Of a stretch of DNA of 64,000 nucleotides, positions 31,000-43,830 are shown piece by piece. This DNA is from Geosiphon pyriformis (Eukaryota; Glomeromycota; Glomeromycetes; Archaeosporales; Geosiphonaceae): NCBI GenBank assembly GCA_016748015.1, contig JAAOMT010000786.1, positions 64,050 through 128,049 of the forward strand. Reading direction: 5' to 3'. The stretch's first letter is position 1; each line of letters starts with the position of its first letter. Below the pieces are notes generated by a model. That model searched no databases. It was not told the origin of the DNA and worked only from the letters and a program-made list of their open reading frames with translations. The position numbers and the translations under genes are program-made.

Positions 31000-33690
31000 T
31001 AAAAATCAATCTAGTTAACAATTTTTTTGTTAGTGTTGTAAAAAATTTCTTGGATTATGATATGTCTCTTAATAACAATTTCTTTTCTATATTTTAGTTT
31101 TCAGGAAACATTCTAATGTTTTTTGTTTTAGAAAATTTTATGTTCTATAATGTTTCTAAATTGTTTAAAAGATTTGGTATTGTTTTGTTGAACAATTATA
31201 TAATAAAAAAGAATTAAATTTTGATTAAAAAAGCTTTTATTGTTGAAAAAAGCTTTAATTATAAGAATTCAATTCCTGTGTGGTTCAAATTAGTATGTAA
31301 ATATTTGGTTAACTTTTTTTGTTGTCTTGTTGTGTAGTTTTTTACTAACAGTTCTTGGCTTTCAAGTATTTTCAGTTTTGGCAGTTTTTCTATAGTGTAA
31401 CAATATCTTTCTAATGTTAATTTGGATGTTATTAATGTTCATATGGATGAATTGCTTAAAAATTTGAAAATACATGAGATAAAGTGTGATGTGGCCATAT
31501 TTTTATTAACTTAAATTTAGATATTAATGTAAAAGTTGGTAGTTTGATTTCTTTTACAATGCCTAAATTACAGATTATTGCTTTAGCTTTGGTATATGCT
31601 CTAGTTGATAATAATATTATAGTATATTCAGATAGCCAGACTGCTTTGAGTGTATATGCTGCTCAATTAAGATTGGTTCTGTCAAATTTTCACAATTAAT
31701 ATTAGATGAAAAGATATAGTGTAGTAAACTTTATTAAAGATAAGAAACTTAATGTATTTTGGTCTAAGGTCAGAAGCCATTTAGGTGTTTCCAATAATAA
31801 GCATGCTAATAAGCTGGCTAATTTAGCTTTATGTTTAAATTTGGTGCTTTTTGTTTTTGTTAGAAAGAGTTATATTAAGATTGATAAAGTGAAAGTGTTT
31901 AGAAATATTTATTATTTTACTTGCAGTGTTTTTAGAGCTATTTATCAAGCTTGCTAGAAAATTAGACCTAAGTCTAATATTATTAGTACAAATATGATTG
32001 AAGATGTGAATTGGAATTGAATTTTATCAGTTTGGCACCCTAATTTATATATAATATCTGGTTTTACAAGTAAATTTACTGCTAATCTGCACTCATATTT
32101 CATAAAGACTTTGTATTATTGTTTACTAGTTGCTGTTAAAAAACACTTGTATAATTAAGCTTATCTTAGTATGTTGTATCTTTATTATAGAAAAATAGAA
32201 CTTCTTGATCATTCATTTACATGTATAATAAATTTTGCTGTTTATAAAGACTCAATTGATTCATATTTAATTTGGTGGGCTTTTATATTAGAATTAAGTT
32301 TATTGTTATTTTATGTTATTTAGTTGCTTTTTATATGTGCTTTTGATCATAAAATGTATATGTCTTTGTATAAAAGTTTTGTTTTTAGAGATTAGTATTT
32401 AGAAGCTTTGTTTATTTTTGGTTGTACTAAGATTGCTAGCAAATTTATTATTAACTTGATAAAAAACTTGGAAGTAATTCATTAAATAGAAGTGTAAATA
32501 GTAAAAGCTAGGTTTAAAGTAATTATGAAAAAAATAAATTTAATTGCAAATAATGATTTATTGTCTCCAGAAGCCCATGAATTTTCGTTATTGCTTTCTA
32601 ATAATATTATTAAATTACTTAGTATTGTTGAAATACTGTTACAAGTGATTATTTGAGATGTTAATACAAATAACAAACCCATAACTTAGTATTTAATAGC
32701 TTGTTAATGTTGGTAATTTCTGAAGTTTTTCATGATTTGAAGATTTTTGGTTAAGTTTTTTGTATAATAAACAGAGATTTAATGATTGTTTCAATACCCT
32801 TCTAAAAGCTTATTCCATGAATTTTTTTCTTAGCTTGATGGCCAGTTTTTTTTGATAAGCTATTTTCAAATTCTGAGTTTTTACTCTTGTTTTTAGATCT
32901 TTTACTAATACTTTTTGATGTTAATAATTTCACATATTAATTTTTTAATTAATTAATAAAACAACAAAGTAAAACAAAAATAAAAATAAAAAAAATAAAA
33001 AAAATTAAGAAATTAATATTCTGTTAATAGTCATAATTAAGAGCTATTGGTCTAATATGATTTCAAGTATTAGATTTTATTAACATAAAGTGCTGATAGA
33101 ATAAAAGTAATGAATTTTTTTAATCAAGCAATAATAATATAGATTCAAATAATAATTGATATTTTATTAATATGTGATTTAATTCCACTTCAAGTTGTAA
33201 AAAACTATCTTTTGAAGAGTGAAATATTAGATAGTTAATTAATTTTAAACTAAATTTTGTCTTTTTTGCTTTTAATATTCTTACTATATATACATAATTA
33301 ATATTATACAAGATTTTTTGGATTTCTTTAATTCTTCTAACCAGAAATTCTGAAATTCTGCAATTTTTTAAAAAAAAGTTTGAAATTTCTCTTTTACTAT
33401 ACTTAATTCTAATTGGCTATTTTATCTTCTTATTAAAAATTTTTAAATTTCTATAAGTAATAGTGTATAGTATTAGTTTTGGTTTTTATAAGTTTTGCAG
33501 TTTTTTTCTGGTATTGATTGTACAATATCTGTTGAAATAATTCTATAGTGTTGTTTTAATTAGCCTAAATAACTGATCATGTATAGAAAATACATGATTT
33601 ATACTTAGTTTAAATCACTTAATTTGATGTATTATGCTAGATAATATTTGGGTCTCACTTATTAAATGATAATAATAATAATTAAATTAC
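31000..33690 (+). mobile_element. LINE copy 2: ORF2 C-terminal part and 3' tail, split by a solo LTR
   Basis: Decayed ORF2 on plus. RNase H core: IIALALVYALVDNN and YSDSQTALSVYA (about 31,570-31,655), then NVFWSKVRSHLGVSNNKHAN (open frame 31706-31957). The C-terminal block parallels LINE copy 1 and is interrupted at 32,637-33,463 by an LTR1 element; it resumes at 33,464 and ends with the tail CATGTATAGAAAATACATG ... GGGTCTCACTTATTAAAT and AAT repeats at 33,660-33,685. Upstream (31,000-31,500) the sequence is LINE-like but too decayed for motif calls. Confidence 0.8.
32637..33463 (-). repeat. Solo LTR1 inside LINE copy 2
   Basis: Bounded by TGTTACAAGTG at 32,637 and TATAAGTAATA at 33,463 (reverse of the family start TGTTACTTATA). 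LINE coding sequence continues on both sides, so this is an insertion. No internal gypsy sequence remains. A target duplication is not evident. Confidence 0.8.
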
Positions 33691-34476
33691 TTAAAAAGTT
33701 TAATAATAATTATTTTAAGTTTTAAGATTTTATAAATTAGATTTGATTTAATAAAAAAAACAATTCTATATTATAATTAAAAAAATAATTATTAAAAATA
33801 AACATGTTAAGTATTTTTTTGTTAAGATTATGTAATAATCTCGAAAAATCAGTTAATAAATTATTATAAACAAAAAAAAGTTGTAAAAAATAACAAAAAA
33901 AATAAATCCAAAAAATTCAATTTGTTTTTTATTAAATTAATTTTCCACAAAAAAGACAATTTAAAAGAAAATTTTCTTCAAAAAAACATTTTTAAGCAAA
34001 TTTTTTTTAAATTAACACAAAATAAAACTTTAAATATTTATTATAACAATAATTTTTTTTAACTTTTTTAAATATGTTATTTCTAATTTTTTTAAAAAGT
34101 TTTTATTATAATAAATTGTTTTTAGTTTTGAACAATTATTTATTTCCAATTTTTTTAAATATTAAAACCAACAAATAAATTTTTAAATTAAATTTTAAAC
34201 AATTCTTAATTATTAATTTTTTCAATTTTAAATTATTAATATTAATAAAACTAAGTTTAAAAAAAGTTTAAATTATTAATTTATTTATTATTTAATTATA
34301 ATTAATATTAATTAAAATTAATAAACTCTATTTTTATAAAAAAAATATTATTATTTATATATATTTGTATTTTAATTAAAAGATAAAAGTTAATATAATA
34401 TTTATTTAAAAAATTAAACTTTTTAAATAAAAATAACAAGAAAAAATAACAAATAACAAATAATAAAGTATATTAC
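33691..34476. other. Extremely A/T-rich stretch, no gene recognised
   Basis: Poly-A and poly-T blocks with almost no G or C; coding remnants cannot be recognised. Confidence 0.6.
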
Positions 34477-34502
34477 AGTTAGGGAGATTTCCTGATTTAT
34501 CA

Positions 34503-34901
34503 ATGGAAATCATTTTTTTTATGATAGTAAAAAAAATTAGAAAAGCTTTTAGAAACAATTATAGAACATTAAACAAAATTTCTAAAATATTACAATATTC
34601 AATTACTCTTCTTTTTTATAAGCTACCACTATTATTAAAAAACAATGATAGAACTATTATATCTGGCTTGTTGTTTGCAGATATTATGAGAGTTTTAATA
34701 ATAGTTAACATATGGTATAATACTACTGCTCTTAGTGCTTTGAAAACTGGTAGTGCTTCAGAGACTGGTAATGCTTTAGAGACTGTTATTGTGAATATTG
34801 ATAAAGTTACTTTAGATCAAACTTTGGCTAATAAAATTACTTTTTCTTCATATTGGAAGAAAATATTAACAGATCTACAAGCAAAAATAATGGCCCAATA
34901 G
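34503..34901 (+). CDS. Repeat-family ORF of unknown function, copy A
   Basis: 132 residues, no recognised domain. Aligns along its length with the 134-residue frame at 45413-45817 (shared IDKVTLDQTLANKITFS, NNDRTI/DNDRTIISGLLF, KIMAQ-stop). The protein ends at the same place in both copies, which supports real coding ancestry. Function unknown. Confidence 0.45.
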   Translation: MEIIFFMIVKKIRKAFRNNYRTLNKISKILQYSITLLFYKLPLLLKNNDRTIISGLLFADIMRVLIIVNIWYNTTALSALKTGSASETGNALETVIVNIDKVTLDQTLANKITFSSYWKKILTDLQAKIMAQ

Positions 34902-35512
34902 GATTCTTCAGAAACAAGTTTGTTAATGGGATATTGCTTAAACAAATCAATTACGAATGAAGTTTGAATTTATTTTTTTTTAAGAAGAGAAATATGACCA
35001 GTAATAAAACTCAAGGCATAAAAATTCTGATATATACTCAATAAATATGTTTTTATACTAAATTTGGCATTCATGATTAAAAAAGGGCTCTATACTAACA
35101 ATTATATTCATTATTTAACCAATATTTAGTATTAGTAAGTAAATGTTTGACTGATAGTTTTAAAGATGTATTAAAAATTAACTTTTTTGGAACAAATAAA
35201 TCTGTGTTAAATGCTTTTCATAATCCAAACATAATCATGCAAAATAGAGATTCAGATCTAGACTTAACATATCATGTTTTAAAAATGGGTATATATAATA
35301 CAATAGTAGTATTGGCACTAAGTCCAATCTTGATGGTTGATAAGATTTTTGTATATAATCCAAATTCTTTAGCTTGTGGAAAATATTGCAAATAAGAGTT
35401 AATAGAAAGAAGTAACAAAAGGCTATATATTAGAAATTATTACTATTAAACAATTGGCAATAATTGTTATTAAAGCTCTATAAAACTTATTCAGTGGTTT
35501 TTTTTTTAACAG

Positions 35513-36378
35513 TGTTATGGTTTAAGAATTTAGCAAAAAGAATCATAAAAATAATACAAACTATTCAATCATAATATAGCACAGTAATAATCTTAGAAAG
35601 GTAATGATTAACATAGTAGCAAACACCATCTCGCGATAGTGACAAGCACCAGTTCACAATAGCAGCCAACACCAACTGGTGATAGCAGCAAGCACCAGGT
35701 TGAAATATCAAAAAGAAAGTATTTTCTTGTAAAACTACAAACATGTATATATACAGTAGTTTTAATATTGGGAAAGAATCAATCAAGTAATAAAAATCAT
35801 AACTTATCAAGCAATAGATCCAATTTTATCCAACAAACTCCACTTTAAATCATACTTTCAAATTAAATATCCCAAGAAACCTTTAAAATCAAAAAGAAAT
35901 GAAAAAGAATATTTAAAACTGAACTATCACAACCCAAAGTATTAAAAAACTTACTTGTATTATTTATTGAATGAAACTATCATTCATTAACTGAATCCCT
36001 TGGAAGAATAATCCTTGATCAAGATTATTCACGTTGTTACTAATTGATAAAAGCTTTATTGTGAGAATTAGAAAAGCGCTAAAGACCATTAACATTCTGT
36101 GTTTCTAGATTAGAGAAACACATCAGGCAATTGCAAGGATAGCCTCAGAGAAGACCCCAGACAGTGGGTAGATTTCAGTTCAGCCTCTGAGAAGGAGTAC
36201 ATAAACACACAAAACAATCAAGAATTAAAGAATAACTTACATCATAACAGTAAAAAGAAAGCCTTCAGTGTAACAGTGATACTATCACACAAATAGAATT
36301 GAGGAACTCACGAAAGACTGATTGCAATTAAAGCGGGATATCAGCAATTAAATATAACAAGAAAACCATCCCATAACA
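35513..36378 (+). repeat. Solo LTR of family LTR2
   Basis: Starts TGTTATGGTTTAAG and ends CCATCCCATAACA; flanked by ACAG on both sides (35,509-35,512 and 36,379-36,382), a short target duplication. Matches, in reverse, the LTR at 42,952-43,830. Has the 23-bp repeats in U3 (35,615-35,706) and a TATA-like TATATATA at 35,746. Confidence 0.85.
35615..35706. repeat. Four 23-bp tandem repeats in LTR2 U3
   Basis: Units start at 35,615, 35,638, 35,661 and 35,684, each of the form AGyrrCAArCACCA followed by a variable half and AT. The same four-unit array lies at 43,639-43,730 on the minus strand. Confidence 0.85.
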
Positions 36379-36829
36379 ACAGCTAATAGATATCTTAACT
36401 GTGTGTTTAAATAATAGAACTGGATGGAGTTTAGGATCCCACAAGACATGTATCAATAAAAAAGTCTGACTTATAATCTTTATATTACAACTCTGGACAA
36501 AAATCTTGCCAAGTATTACATTAAACAATATAAGTATTAGTGCTATAATAACTGTGATTTATATTCCATACAATTTCTGGACTGCATATATCAAAATTAT
36601 TATCCATTATAGAAACAATTGTATTATGAACATTGAGTTTATAATTAATACCTTCAAAAATACAAGCATTGTATATTAACTGATTATAGTTTTAATTATA
36701 AATAGTAATATACCCAACTTAATATAAACAAAACTGTACATAATATAATATATTTTTAACTTCTTAAAAGATATTTATTAGGCTGTTATATAATTAATTT
36801 AATAAGCTTTGAAAACATGATTACTTAAA

Positions 36830-39530
36830 AGAGATATTAGAGAGTTAATAATAAATAATATTTGTGATTTTATTAACAGATTTATATTTTTAATGATCTG
36901 CTTCTTCATTTGTTACTGAAATTGGTTTCCAAGTACTTAACAATGTTTTTTTAATTTGCTTTGCTTTAAAAAAGTTTATTTTTTTCATTCATGCAATTTC
37001 ACTGAATTTTTTCATTTTTTTACTTAATATCTATTTATGACCAATATTATAAAAAACACAATTAGAAACATTTGGATTTACAAACTGTGTTTTTCTTATT
37101 TGAACTTAAAATTGATTTGATTTAGCAATAAAACTAGGACATATACAAGACCTGTATATTTCACTTTTAGAATATCTGATAACATTAAAGAGATTAATAT
37201 ACAATCTTTCAAATTTAATATAATTATGTACTGCAATTTTCCAATGTCATTGTAAAAGTGTAGAAAAAATCAATAATTTGAACATTTTATTAATTTCTTC
37301 AAGTATTACATCATGGCTTTGATGTTGATTTGAAAGTTTAGATTAAGAAATTACAATTTTTTTTGAATCAGCTTGCAAACTTCAGACTTCAATCATAGCC
37401 ATTGTTCTTTATTAGCAATTTCAATTAATTGGTAAATAAGATAGTGCCAAGCAGACTAAATTGGTATAAACATTTGTCTAGTTACAAGTCTTAATGAAGA
37501 CCTATTGAAACAAACTTTAGTGTAAAAGTTAATAATTGCTTGTAAATAAAAAAAGATTTGTTTATACTTTAACTTGAACATAGAATCTGTTTTATTTTGG
37601 GCTTATTTTAAATAACCTTCAACAAATAGATTTTCTTTAGAAACAACATATGGCCACATTAATTCGAAAGTCATTGCATGTTTATATATATTACATATCA
37701 AATTCTATGACTTATAATGATCAGAACATTTTTTAAAAAACTGCAGTTGATTTTTATTCTGATATTTTTGACATTATGCAAAGTATTTTATATTGATATT
37801 TCAATTCAGTTCAACAAATGTTTTTAGCATATTCATCTCTTTATAAAGAAAATTTAGAACCAATATAAGTTAAGGAAAGTTTTTTTTAATTGTTTGTACA
37901 TGATGATAAAGTACTTCATTATATGTTACTACAATCCATTTGTGGCTATTATTTTTAATGTTAAATGGTTCTTTAATATGCTTAAAAACCTTTTGAATAT
38001 TGGCAATTGAGTTTGAATTTATGGTTATTAGATCAGAAACATATAATTGTGACATATAAACTTTAATTTTCAAATACAATTGTGTATTTTCAAATGTGTG
38101 AGAATAAGAAATAAGTTTTTTGAAAATATTAGCTGATTCATTCAATTGATTTATCTTGGTAATTGTTGGTAATTTGTTACAGTATACAGAACAAACTTGC
38201 TTTTTATTATCAATGTTAGATAATTAACAAGCTGAACATTTTTTTAAAAAACCAATTTGGCTTTGATGTTATATTAATTTATTAATCATATTTGTTTCTT
38301 GACTTTTTTTCACACAAAGCTTTTCTAAAATAATAGTAAGATAATTAGTAAGTTTTTTATAAATTTCATTTATCATACTTGAAGTTAAAGAAAATAATTT
38401 TTCATATTCCTTTTTGGGAAGTTTAGAATATAACTAAGAATCTATATTTTGAATATTATTAATTTAATCATAATTAAAAGCAACAAAACTTATAATGATA
38501 TTGAATATAACTGTATTATATTCATGATTTAAGTAATTTTTTTGACTTTTTTGTTTATTGTCAAAAACTAAAAATAAAAATTCTTTGAGAAGCTTTAATT
38601 GTTTTATACCCAAATTTTCTAACTAGTTAGTAAAATTTTTATAGAAATTAGAATTTATAATATAATTATCAATATTAATGACTATTTTCGATCTTACTAC
38701 TAAATATTTAATTGCTGAAGTGGCTAAATTAATAGTAAAAACATATTTTAAGTGCCTTAATTCATATATAACATCAACTGTTATAGTACACTTAAAAAGC
38801 TTTTTCCCTTTATTTTGATATTCATCTTCATTATAAGTAAGAATTTCAATAAATTTTACAATGACTGGATTTTGTTTTGTAAGTCATGTTAAAAGACAAT
38901 ACTCTAAAAAACTATCTAGACTAAAATGGTCATAATTTTTTTTCAAATTTATTATATTATTATACAAATTATCTCGTTTTTTTTTGGTGATTTCTATTAT
39001 AAATTTAATATAACCTTGTTAATTATTAAATGCTTCACTTAATTGCTTCTTTAATATTATATTTTCAGATAATAATTGCTGATTGATATCTTTTAGCTTT
39101 TGTATTTATTTTATATACTTTATATATTGAATCTGACAAGAATACTTGAACTTTAAAATCAGAAAAAGTTTTTTCTAATTCTAATAACTTGTTATTATTA
39201 GAAAGTCTTGGTTTTTTTCTTTCTTTTTTTAAATCTAAAAAAGTTAAATTATTTGATTTAGTAATTTATTTAATAAAAGACTTTTTAACAACAATCTGAT
39301 TATAATGTCTTTTACATAAAAAATAATTGTTTAAAGAGTCAAATAATATAGTTAATCTAAGAAAATACTTAGTTATTTCTGTTATTTTTTTTATTACAAC
39401 ATTAACTAATATATGTTGTTATCTTTGACTTTTTTTGGTCTCACATTTTGCTAATCAACTTTCTATGCAAATAATGCTAAACACCAATTAGATTACAAGA
39501 ATTTTTTGTGGATTATTCCAGAATTAATCA
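36830..39530 (-). pseudogene. Large degenerate gene of the unidentified repeat family
   Basis: On the minus strand a long protein is readable through many stops. The N-terminal part (about 39,330-39,290) contains FLCKRHYNQIV, a Cys/His segment that may bind zinc. The mid part has an open frame 38145-37870 with a conserved-looking KWIVVTYNEV then YHH. The C-terminal part (about 37,680-36,980) parallels the open frames 47215-46907 and 46789-46544 of copy B (ICNIY+HAM..LIW/LMW PYVVS, FFYLQAIINF, PIYQLIEIA, ESNQFRVQIRKTQF). I do not recognise the fold; a transposon-encoded protein is the best guess. Confidence 0.5.
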
Positions 39531-39659
39531 AAGTATTAGATGTCAATCTCTTGTTCTAGATTGGTATAGGCTACAAATTTTTCTAACTTAGGACTGTCAA
39601 GTGAGTTTTGTTGATTTATTGATTGATTTTGGTACTACTGATTCTCAATTTCCATTTTT

Positions 39660-40270
39660 CTTACCAAGTTTCTTTCATATTAACACTCTTTACAGTGCTG
39701 ACTTTGGCATGGAATAAGACAATTTTTGCAAAAGTAAGTGTTAATCTGGATGAGATACTATTCTTGTTCTTGGCAAGTGGGGCATAGTTGTTGATAGTTT
39801 TCCTGGAATTTGTCCAGTTGGTAACTTTGTCGGCTATTTCGGCTGACATTTTTTAATATCATATTTCTTTGGTGGTTCCTCTTCTTACTTTGGCTTGTGT
39901 GGTATTGTATAACTTGTCCTCATCATGTGGGTAGTGCTGCAGTCTTCTTAATGCTCTATTGAATGCTGCTTTAAACAGCATTTCTTCTCTTATCCAGTTA
40001 CAGATAAAGATTGTGTATTGGCAAGTTGTATCACACATTCTTTCTCTATCTAGCATGTCGATTCAGTTACACCCTTTTGGCAATAGTTCTCCACAAGCAA
40101 GACATGGTTTTTTGTCTCATTTTCTGTGTCTTTCTGGATAACCATATTTTTTTTTGTTACAATGGTTACAGTAGTAGTGGGTGGGGTTTCTTGGGTTTTT
40201 GTTTGGTGCACTGCACGCAGTCATAGACGAGAGTTTCTTATTGCAAACTAAACATTCTAGTTTTGGTCTG
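39660..40270 (-). pseudogene. gypsy-2 Cys-rich and CxxC module
   Basis: On the minus strand: CLVCNKKLSSMTAC (about 40,262-40,220), YYCNHCNKKK (about 40,165), KPCLACGELLPKG (about 40,115), then AFNRALRRLQHYPHDEDKLY (in frame 40056-39859) and, after a frame change, CKNCLIPCQSQHCKEC near 39,720-39,670. The order is the same as in gypsy-1 (1-1000). Conservation of Cys spacing in two elements with different LTR families indicates a real module. Confidence 0.7.
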
Positions 40271-40272
40271 CA

Positions 40273-41043
40273 TTACTGACAGCTTCTTCGTGGACTTACT
40301 TGGTTCCATTCAGATTTTTTTTCACTCCTCCAAGTTAATATGGCCAGTAGTCTTGTTCTTTGGTCATCAGCCCACAAGAGCTGATAAGTTTTGATGGCTG
40401 GTAGGACTGGATTTTTCTCGAATTTGAAGATAGGTCTTTGGTTGGTGCTGGGTTTTTGGAAGTGGCCACATGTGGCTGGAATTTTGGTATGGTGGCCATT
40501 ATAGCTGATAAGAAGTTCTTGGGTGGTCCAGTCTAGTGTGGCATTGGCTTTTGTTAGCCAGTCATTCTCTACTAACACTTGATATTATGTAGTATCCATT
40601 ATTAATACTTTTGTAGGTATTATTATGCCATTAATTTCAAAAAAAAATAAGTCAATTTTATCATGAGACAGCTTGGTACTATCTAAGATAAGTTTAATTG
40701 GGGTGTTGTTTACAATTGCTTCCATATACATAGTAGTGATTAGGCATTTTTCATCCAATACTGCTCCATTGAACATAGCTTTGTTTTCCTCTAATTCAAA
40801 AGAAAAAATGGCTGCAAGGCTGCTATTTTCAGTGACAACTACTGGTGGTATAGTTTGGCTCAAATTTTGATTTTTGGGCAAATTTTCAGTTTTGATTATG
40901 TTTCTACCATCATTGTTTCTGATGTTCAGATTTTCCAGTATATTAAGATAAGTTTGCTGATAATTTTGGTAGTTTAGATTGGCTTGCTGACTGGGTCCAG
41001 CGCAGTTTGGGTTTCTCTGAACCAATGCATTTTGATTCCACAT
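40273..41043 (-). pseudogene. gypsy-2 protease region (internally deleted)
   Basis: Frames 41043-40585 and 40578-40273. The segment SSLAAIFSFELEENKAMFNG precedes ILDS, the position of the retropepsin active site (canonical DSG/DTG), but the next residues (TKLSHDKIDLFFFEING) indicate loss of the catalytic Gly and an internal deletion. The second frame holds NDWLTKANATLDWTTQELL, typical of the post-protease strand region of gypsy Pol. Confidence 0.7.
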
Positions 41044-41046
41044 GGG

Positions 41047-42893
41047 CTAATTTTGGGGCTCAAAACACCAATTTTGGTTGGCTACTATGGGCTGTTGCTG
41101 GTAAGTTCCTTGATTTTGGTACATGGTGGGGTATTGACATGGTATTGGTGTGTATTGATTCCTGGGCATTTGGGATGGCATGTAATAATTATTCTCACAT
41201 GCCTTGTACATCATTTGCATTTGACATTGACTAATCAAATGTCCTACATGTTTGCAAAAATAGCAGACACGTGTTTTTGTTCTGAAGTCCTGGCACAATG
41301 AGCAATTATTTTGGCTGCCACTGAATTCCTGGTTGCATCTCTGAGGTGGTTGGTATGTATTACTTCTTCCTGGGTCCAAGATGAAGTAACTTTTTATTTT
41401 CTTAGAGAGTTTCTTCCTTAATTGTGCTACTTTCTTCTCTAAAGTTTCTGTTTTGTTTTTCTCAATTACCATGTTAACTATTTGACTATGGTTAGCTTTT
41501 TTCTCAGCTGATTCAAGGGCTCTGGCAAGTGTAATGGCTTCTGGTAAGGAATTAGGGTGGGCAGGACATACTCTTTCTAAAATGCTGCTTGTTAATCCTC
41601 TAATAAATTGATTTAAAACCTGAGGCTCAGTGTAGTATTCTTGCTCAATTGCTTCAATCTGAAAGTAAATTCGATTAAATCAAGCAAGGTATTTGGTAAC
41701 AGTTTCACCTGTACCTTGCTTGATAGTATTGAATTCATTTTGCAATTGGATTATGGCATTTGGGTTGCTAAAATACTCCAAAAGTGTGTCTTTAAATTCA
41801 GCAAAGCTCATGAGTTTTGTTTCCAAGCTTTGATACTATGAGTCAACAGTGCTTTTTAGGAAGAAAGGTAACATTTGGATTGCTCTTTGATCATTCCAGT
41901 TATTTGTCTGGATGGTTTTTTGTGCTTCTCTGAGCCATGTGTACATGTCCGTTTCTTCTTTCTTTTCTGAAAAATCTGTTAATTGCACAATGTATGGTGT
42001 AGCTATTTTGTTGTTGTTTCCTGCTGGTGAATTTATTGGTCTAAGAAGAGGTGGAATGATATTTTCTTGAACATCTCTAAAAGTGGCTTCTTTTATATCT
42101 GGTTTTTTCTCTTGATTACGAGTTTCTTGGTTTTTGGACTGGCTGCTTGTTCTAGTGACTAGTCTTGTGCTTGTTTTTTCACTGGTTTCTTCAGATTTCG
42201 ATTCAGACTCCTCTTTACAGTTTTTAAACCTGCTCCGAATTTTGGTTGAAAAAAAGGTTTTTGAAATAGCAATGAATATTCTCCTGTAATTGGTATATCT
42301 CCCCAATTGCGTTGTTTGAGCTTCTCAATGTAATTAGGAGTTCTCGGTATTTGTGAGGTTGATGTGGATAATGATGCAGTTCCTAATAGGAGTTGGATTT
42401 TATTATCTGAGAAAAAATAGTAAGATCTTTCTTCTGGTGAATGAAGGTGTTGTTTCTTAACTGATTGCACAATGTTTTTCTTGGACATTTGGGCAAATGT
42501 TCCTAATTTTTACTGATTTTCTTTGTAATTAATTTCTGAATTGTGAACATATTCTCTGGTGTTCTTTGTAGATATTGAGTAATTTTTGTTGGCATATTGC
42601 TCAATTTTGCAATGAATTTGAACAATAGTCGTGGCTATTGCTATTGTTTTTTTTGTAGTAAATTAAGATAATTCCCTATATAATTGATGTTTTACATTGT
42701 TTGGTTTTTCTTTCCTTTCTATGTGATAATTTATTCTGGCATTAATGTAATAGATGAAGACATTTTCAGCTGGACAACACTCTTCTGGTAATCCAAAATC
42801 ACTTTGATGTTGTAAATAAAGGGCACAACAAAATTCAACAACAGTGAGGTTAGGAGTTTTTGTCGCCACTTTGGTTTTCCTTTTTTTTAGCAA
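41047..42893 (-). pseudogene. gypsy-2 gag with CCHC zinc knuckle
   Basis: Overlapping frames 42893-42663, 42488-42159, 42306-41836 and 41472-41047 form one broken gag. Capsid landmarks: DMYTWLREAQKTIQTNNW and AIQMLPFFLKSTVDS, then (about 41,830-41,480) YFSNPNA, IKQGTGETVTKYLA and QVLNQFIRGL of the retrotransposon gag family. The zinc knuckle CYFCKHVGHLISQC lies at about 41,265-41,224. Parallel capsid fragments occur in gypsy-3 and gypsy-4. Confidence 0.85.
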
Positions 42894-42951
42894 TGAATTA
42901 TTGCTAATTATTAGTTTTCTTTAATTTTTTTTTCTTGTAGGGTTTACCAAA

Positions 42952-43830
42952 TGTTATGAAATGGTTTTCTTGGTATATTTAATTGCCAATATCCCATTTT
43001 AATTGCAATCAGTCTCTCGTGAGTTCCTCAATTTTATTTGTGTAATAATGTTACTGTTATACTGAAAGCTTTCTCTTTAATGTTGTAATGTAAGTTATTT
43101 CTCAATTCCTGATTGTTGTGTATGTTTATGTAATTCTTCCCAGAGACTGAACTGAAATCTACCCACTGTCTGGGGTCTTCTCTGAGGCTATTCTTGCAAT
43201 TGCCTAATGTGTTTCTCTAATCTAGAAACATGGAATGTTAATGGTCTTTAGCACTTTTCTTAATTCTCATAATAAAGCTTTTATCAATTAGTAACAATGT
43301 GAATAATCTTGATCAGAAATTATTCTTCCAAGGGATTCAGCTAATGAATGATAGTTTCATTCAATAAATAATACAAATAAGTTTCTTAATACTTTGGGTT
43401 GTGATCATTCAGTTTTCAATATTTTTTTTTATTTCTTTTTGATTAAAAGTTTTTGTGGATATTTATTTTAAAAGTAAAGACTAGAAGATAATTAAAGTGG
43501 AACTGTTGGATGAATTGTTTGATAACTTGGTTTTATGATTTGTTTTATGACTTGTTGTTTTTCTCAATATTAAAGCTACTGTATATATATATGTTTATAG
43601 TTCTATGAGAAAACACATTGTAATACTTTCTTTTTGGTATTTCAACCTAGTGTTTGCCACTATTACCAGTTAGTGTTGGCTGCTATTGTGAACTGGTGCT
43701 TGTCACTATTACAAGATAGTGCTTGCCACTATGTTAATCATTACCTTTCTAAGATTATTACTGTGCTATATTATGATTGGATAATTTATTTTATTTTATG
43801 ATTCTTTTGCTAAATTCTTGAACTGTAACA
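42952..43830 (-). repeat. LTR2, 5' LTR of gypsy-2
   Basis: Minus strand from TGTTACAGTTCAAG (43,830) to CATTTCATAACA (42,952), 879 bp. Aligns in reverse with the solo LTR at 35,513-36,378. Carries the four 23-bp units at 43,639-43,730 and a TATA-like run near 43,585. Confidence 0.87.

Larger units (their letters stand above)
34477..39550. mobile_element. Unidentified repeat family, copy A
   Basis: Left end AGTTAGGGAGATTTCCTGAT at 34,477 and blocks 34,480-35,290 and 36,690-37,800 match copy B (45,388-47,318) in order and orientation. Coding remnants: a plus frame at 34503-34901, and a long minus-strand pseudogene 39,530-36,830. A solo LTR2 sits at 35,513-36,378. Two convergent genes in a repeated unit suggest a DNA transposon or another multi-gene mobile unit, but I cannot name the class; the right boundary is approximate. 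Confidence 0.55.
39660..43830 (-). mobile_element. Ty3/gypsy retrotransposon gypsy-2 (5' half only)
   Basis: Minus strand: 5' LTR2 (43,830-42,952), a possible primer-binding site TGGTAAACCCTACAAG next to it (about 42,949-42,934), gag, CCHC knuckle, protease remnant, then the same Cys-rich and CxxC segments as gypsy-1. Homology stops near 39,660; dUTPase, RT and integrase are absent. Less decayed than gypsy-3. Confidence 0.85.
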
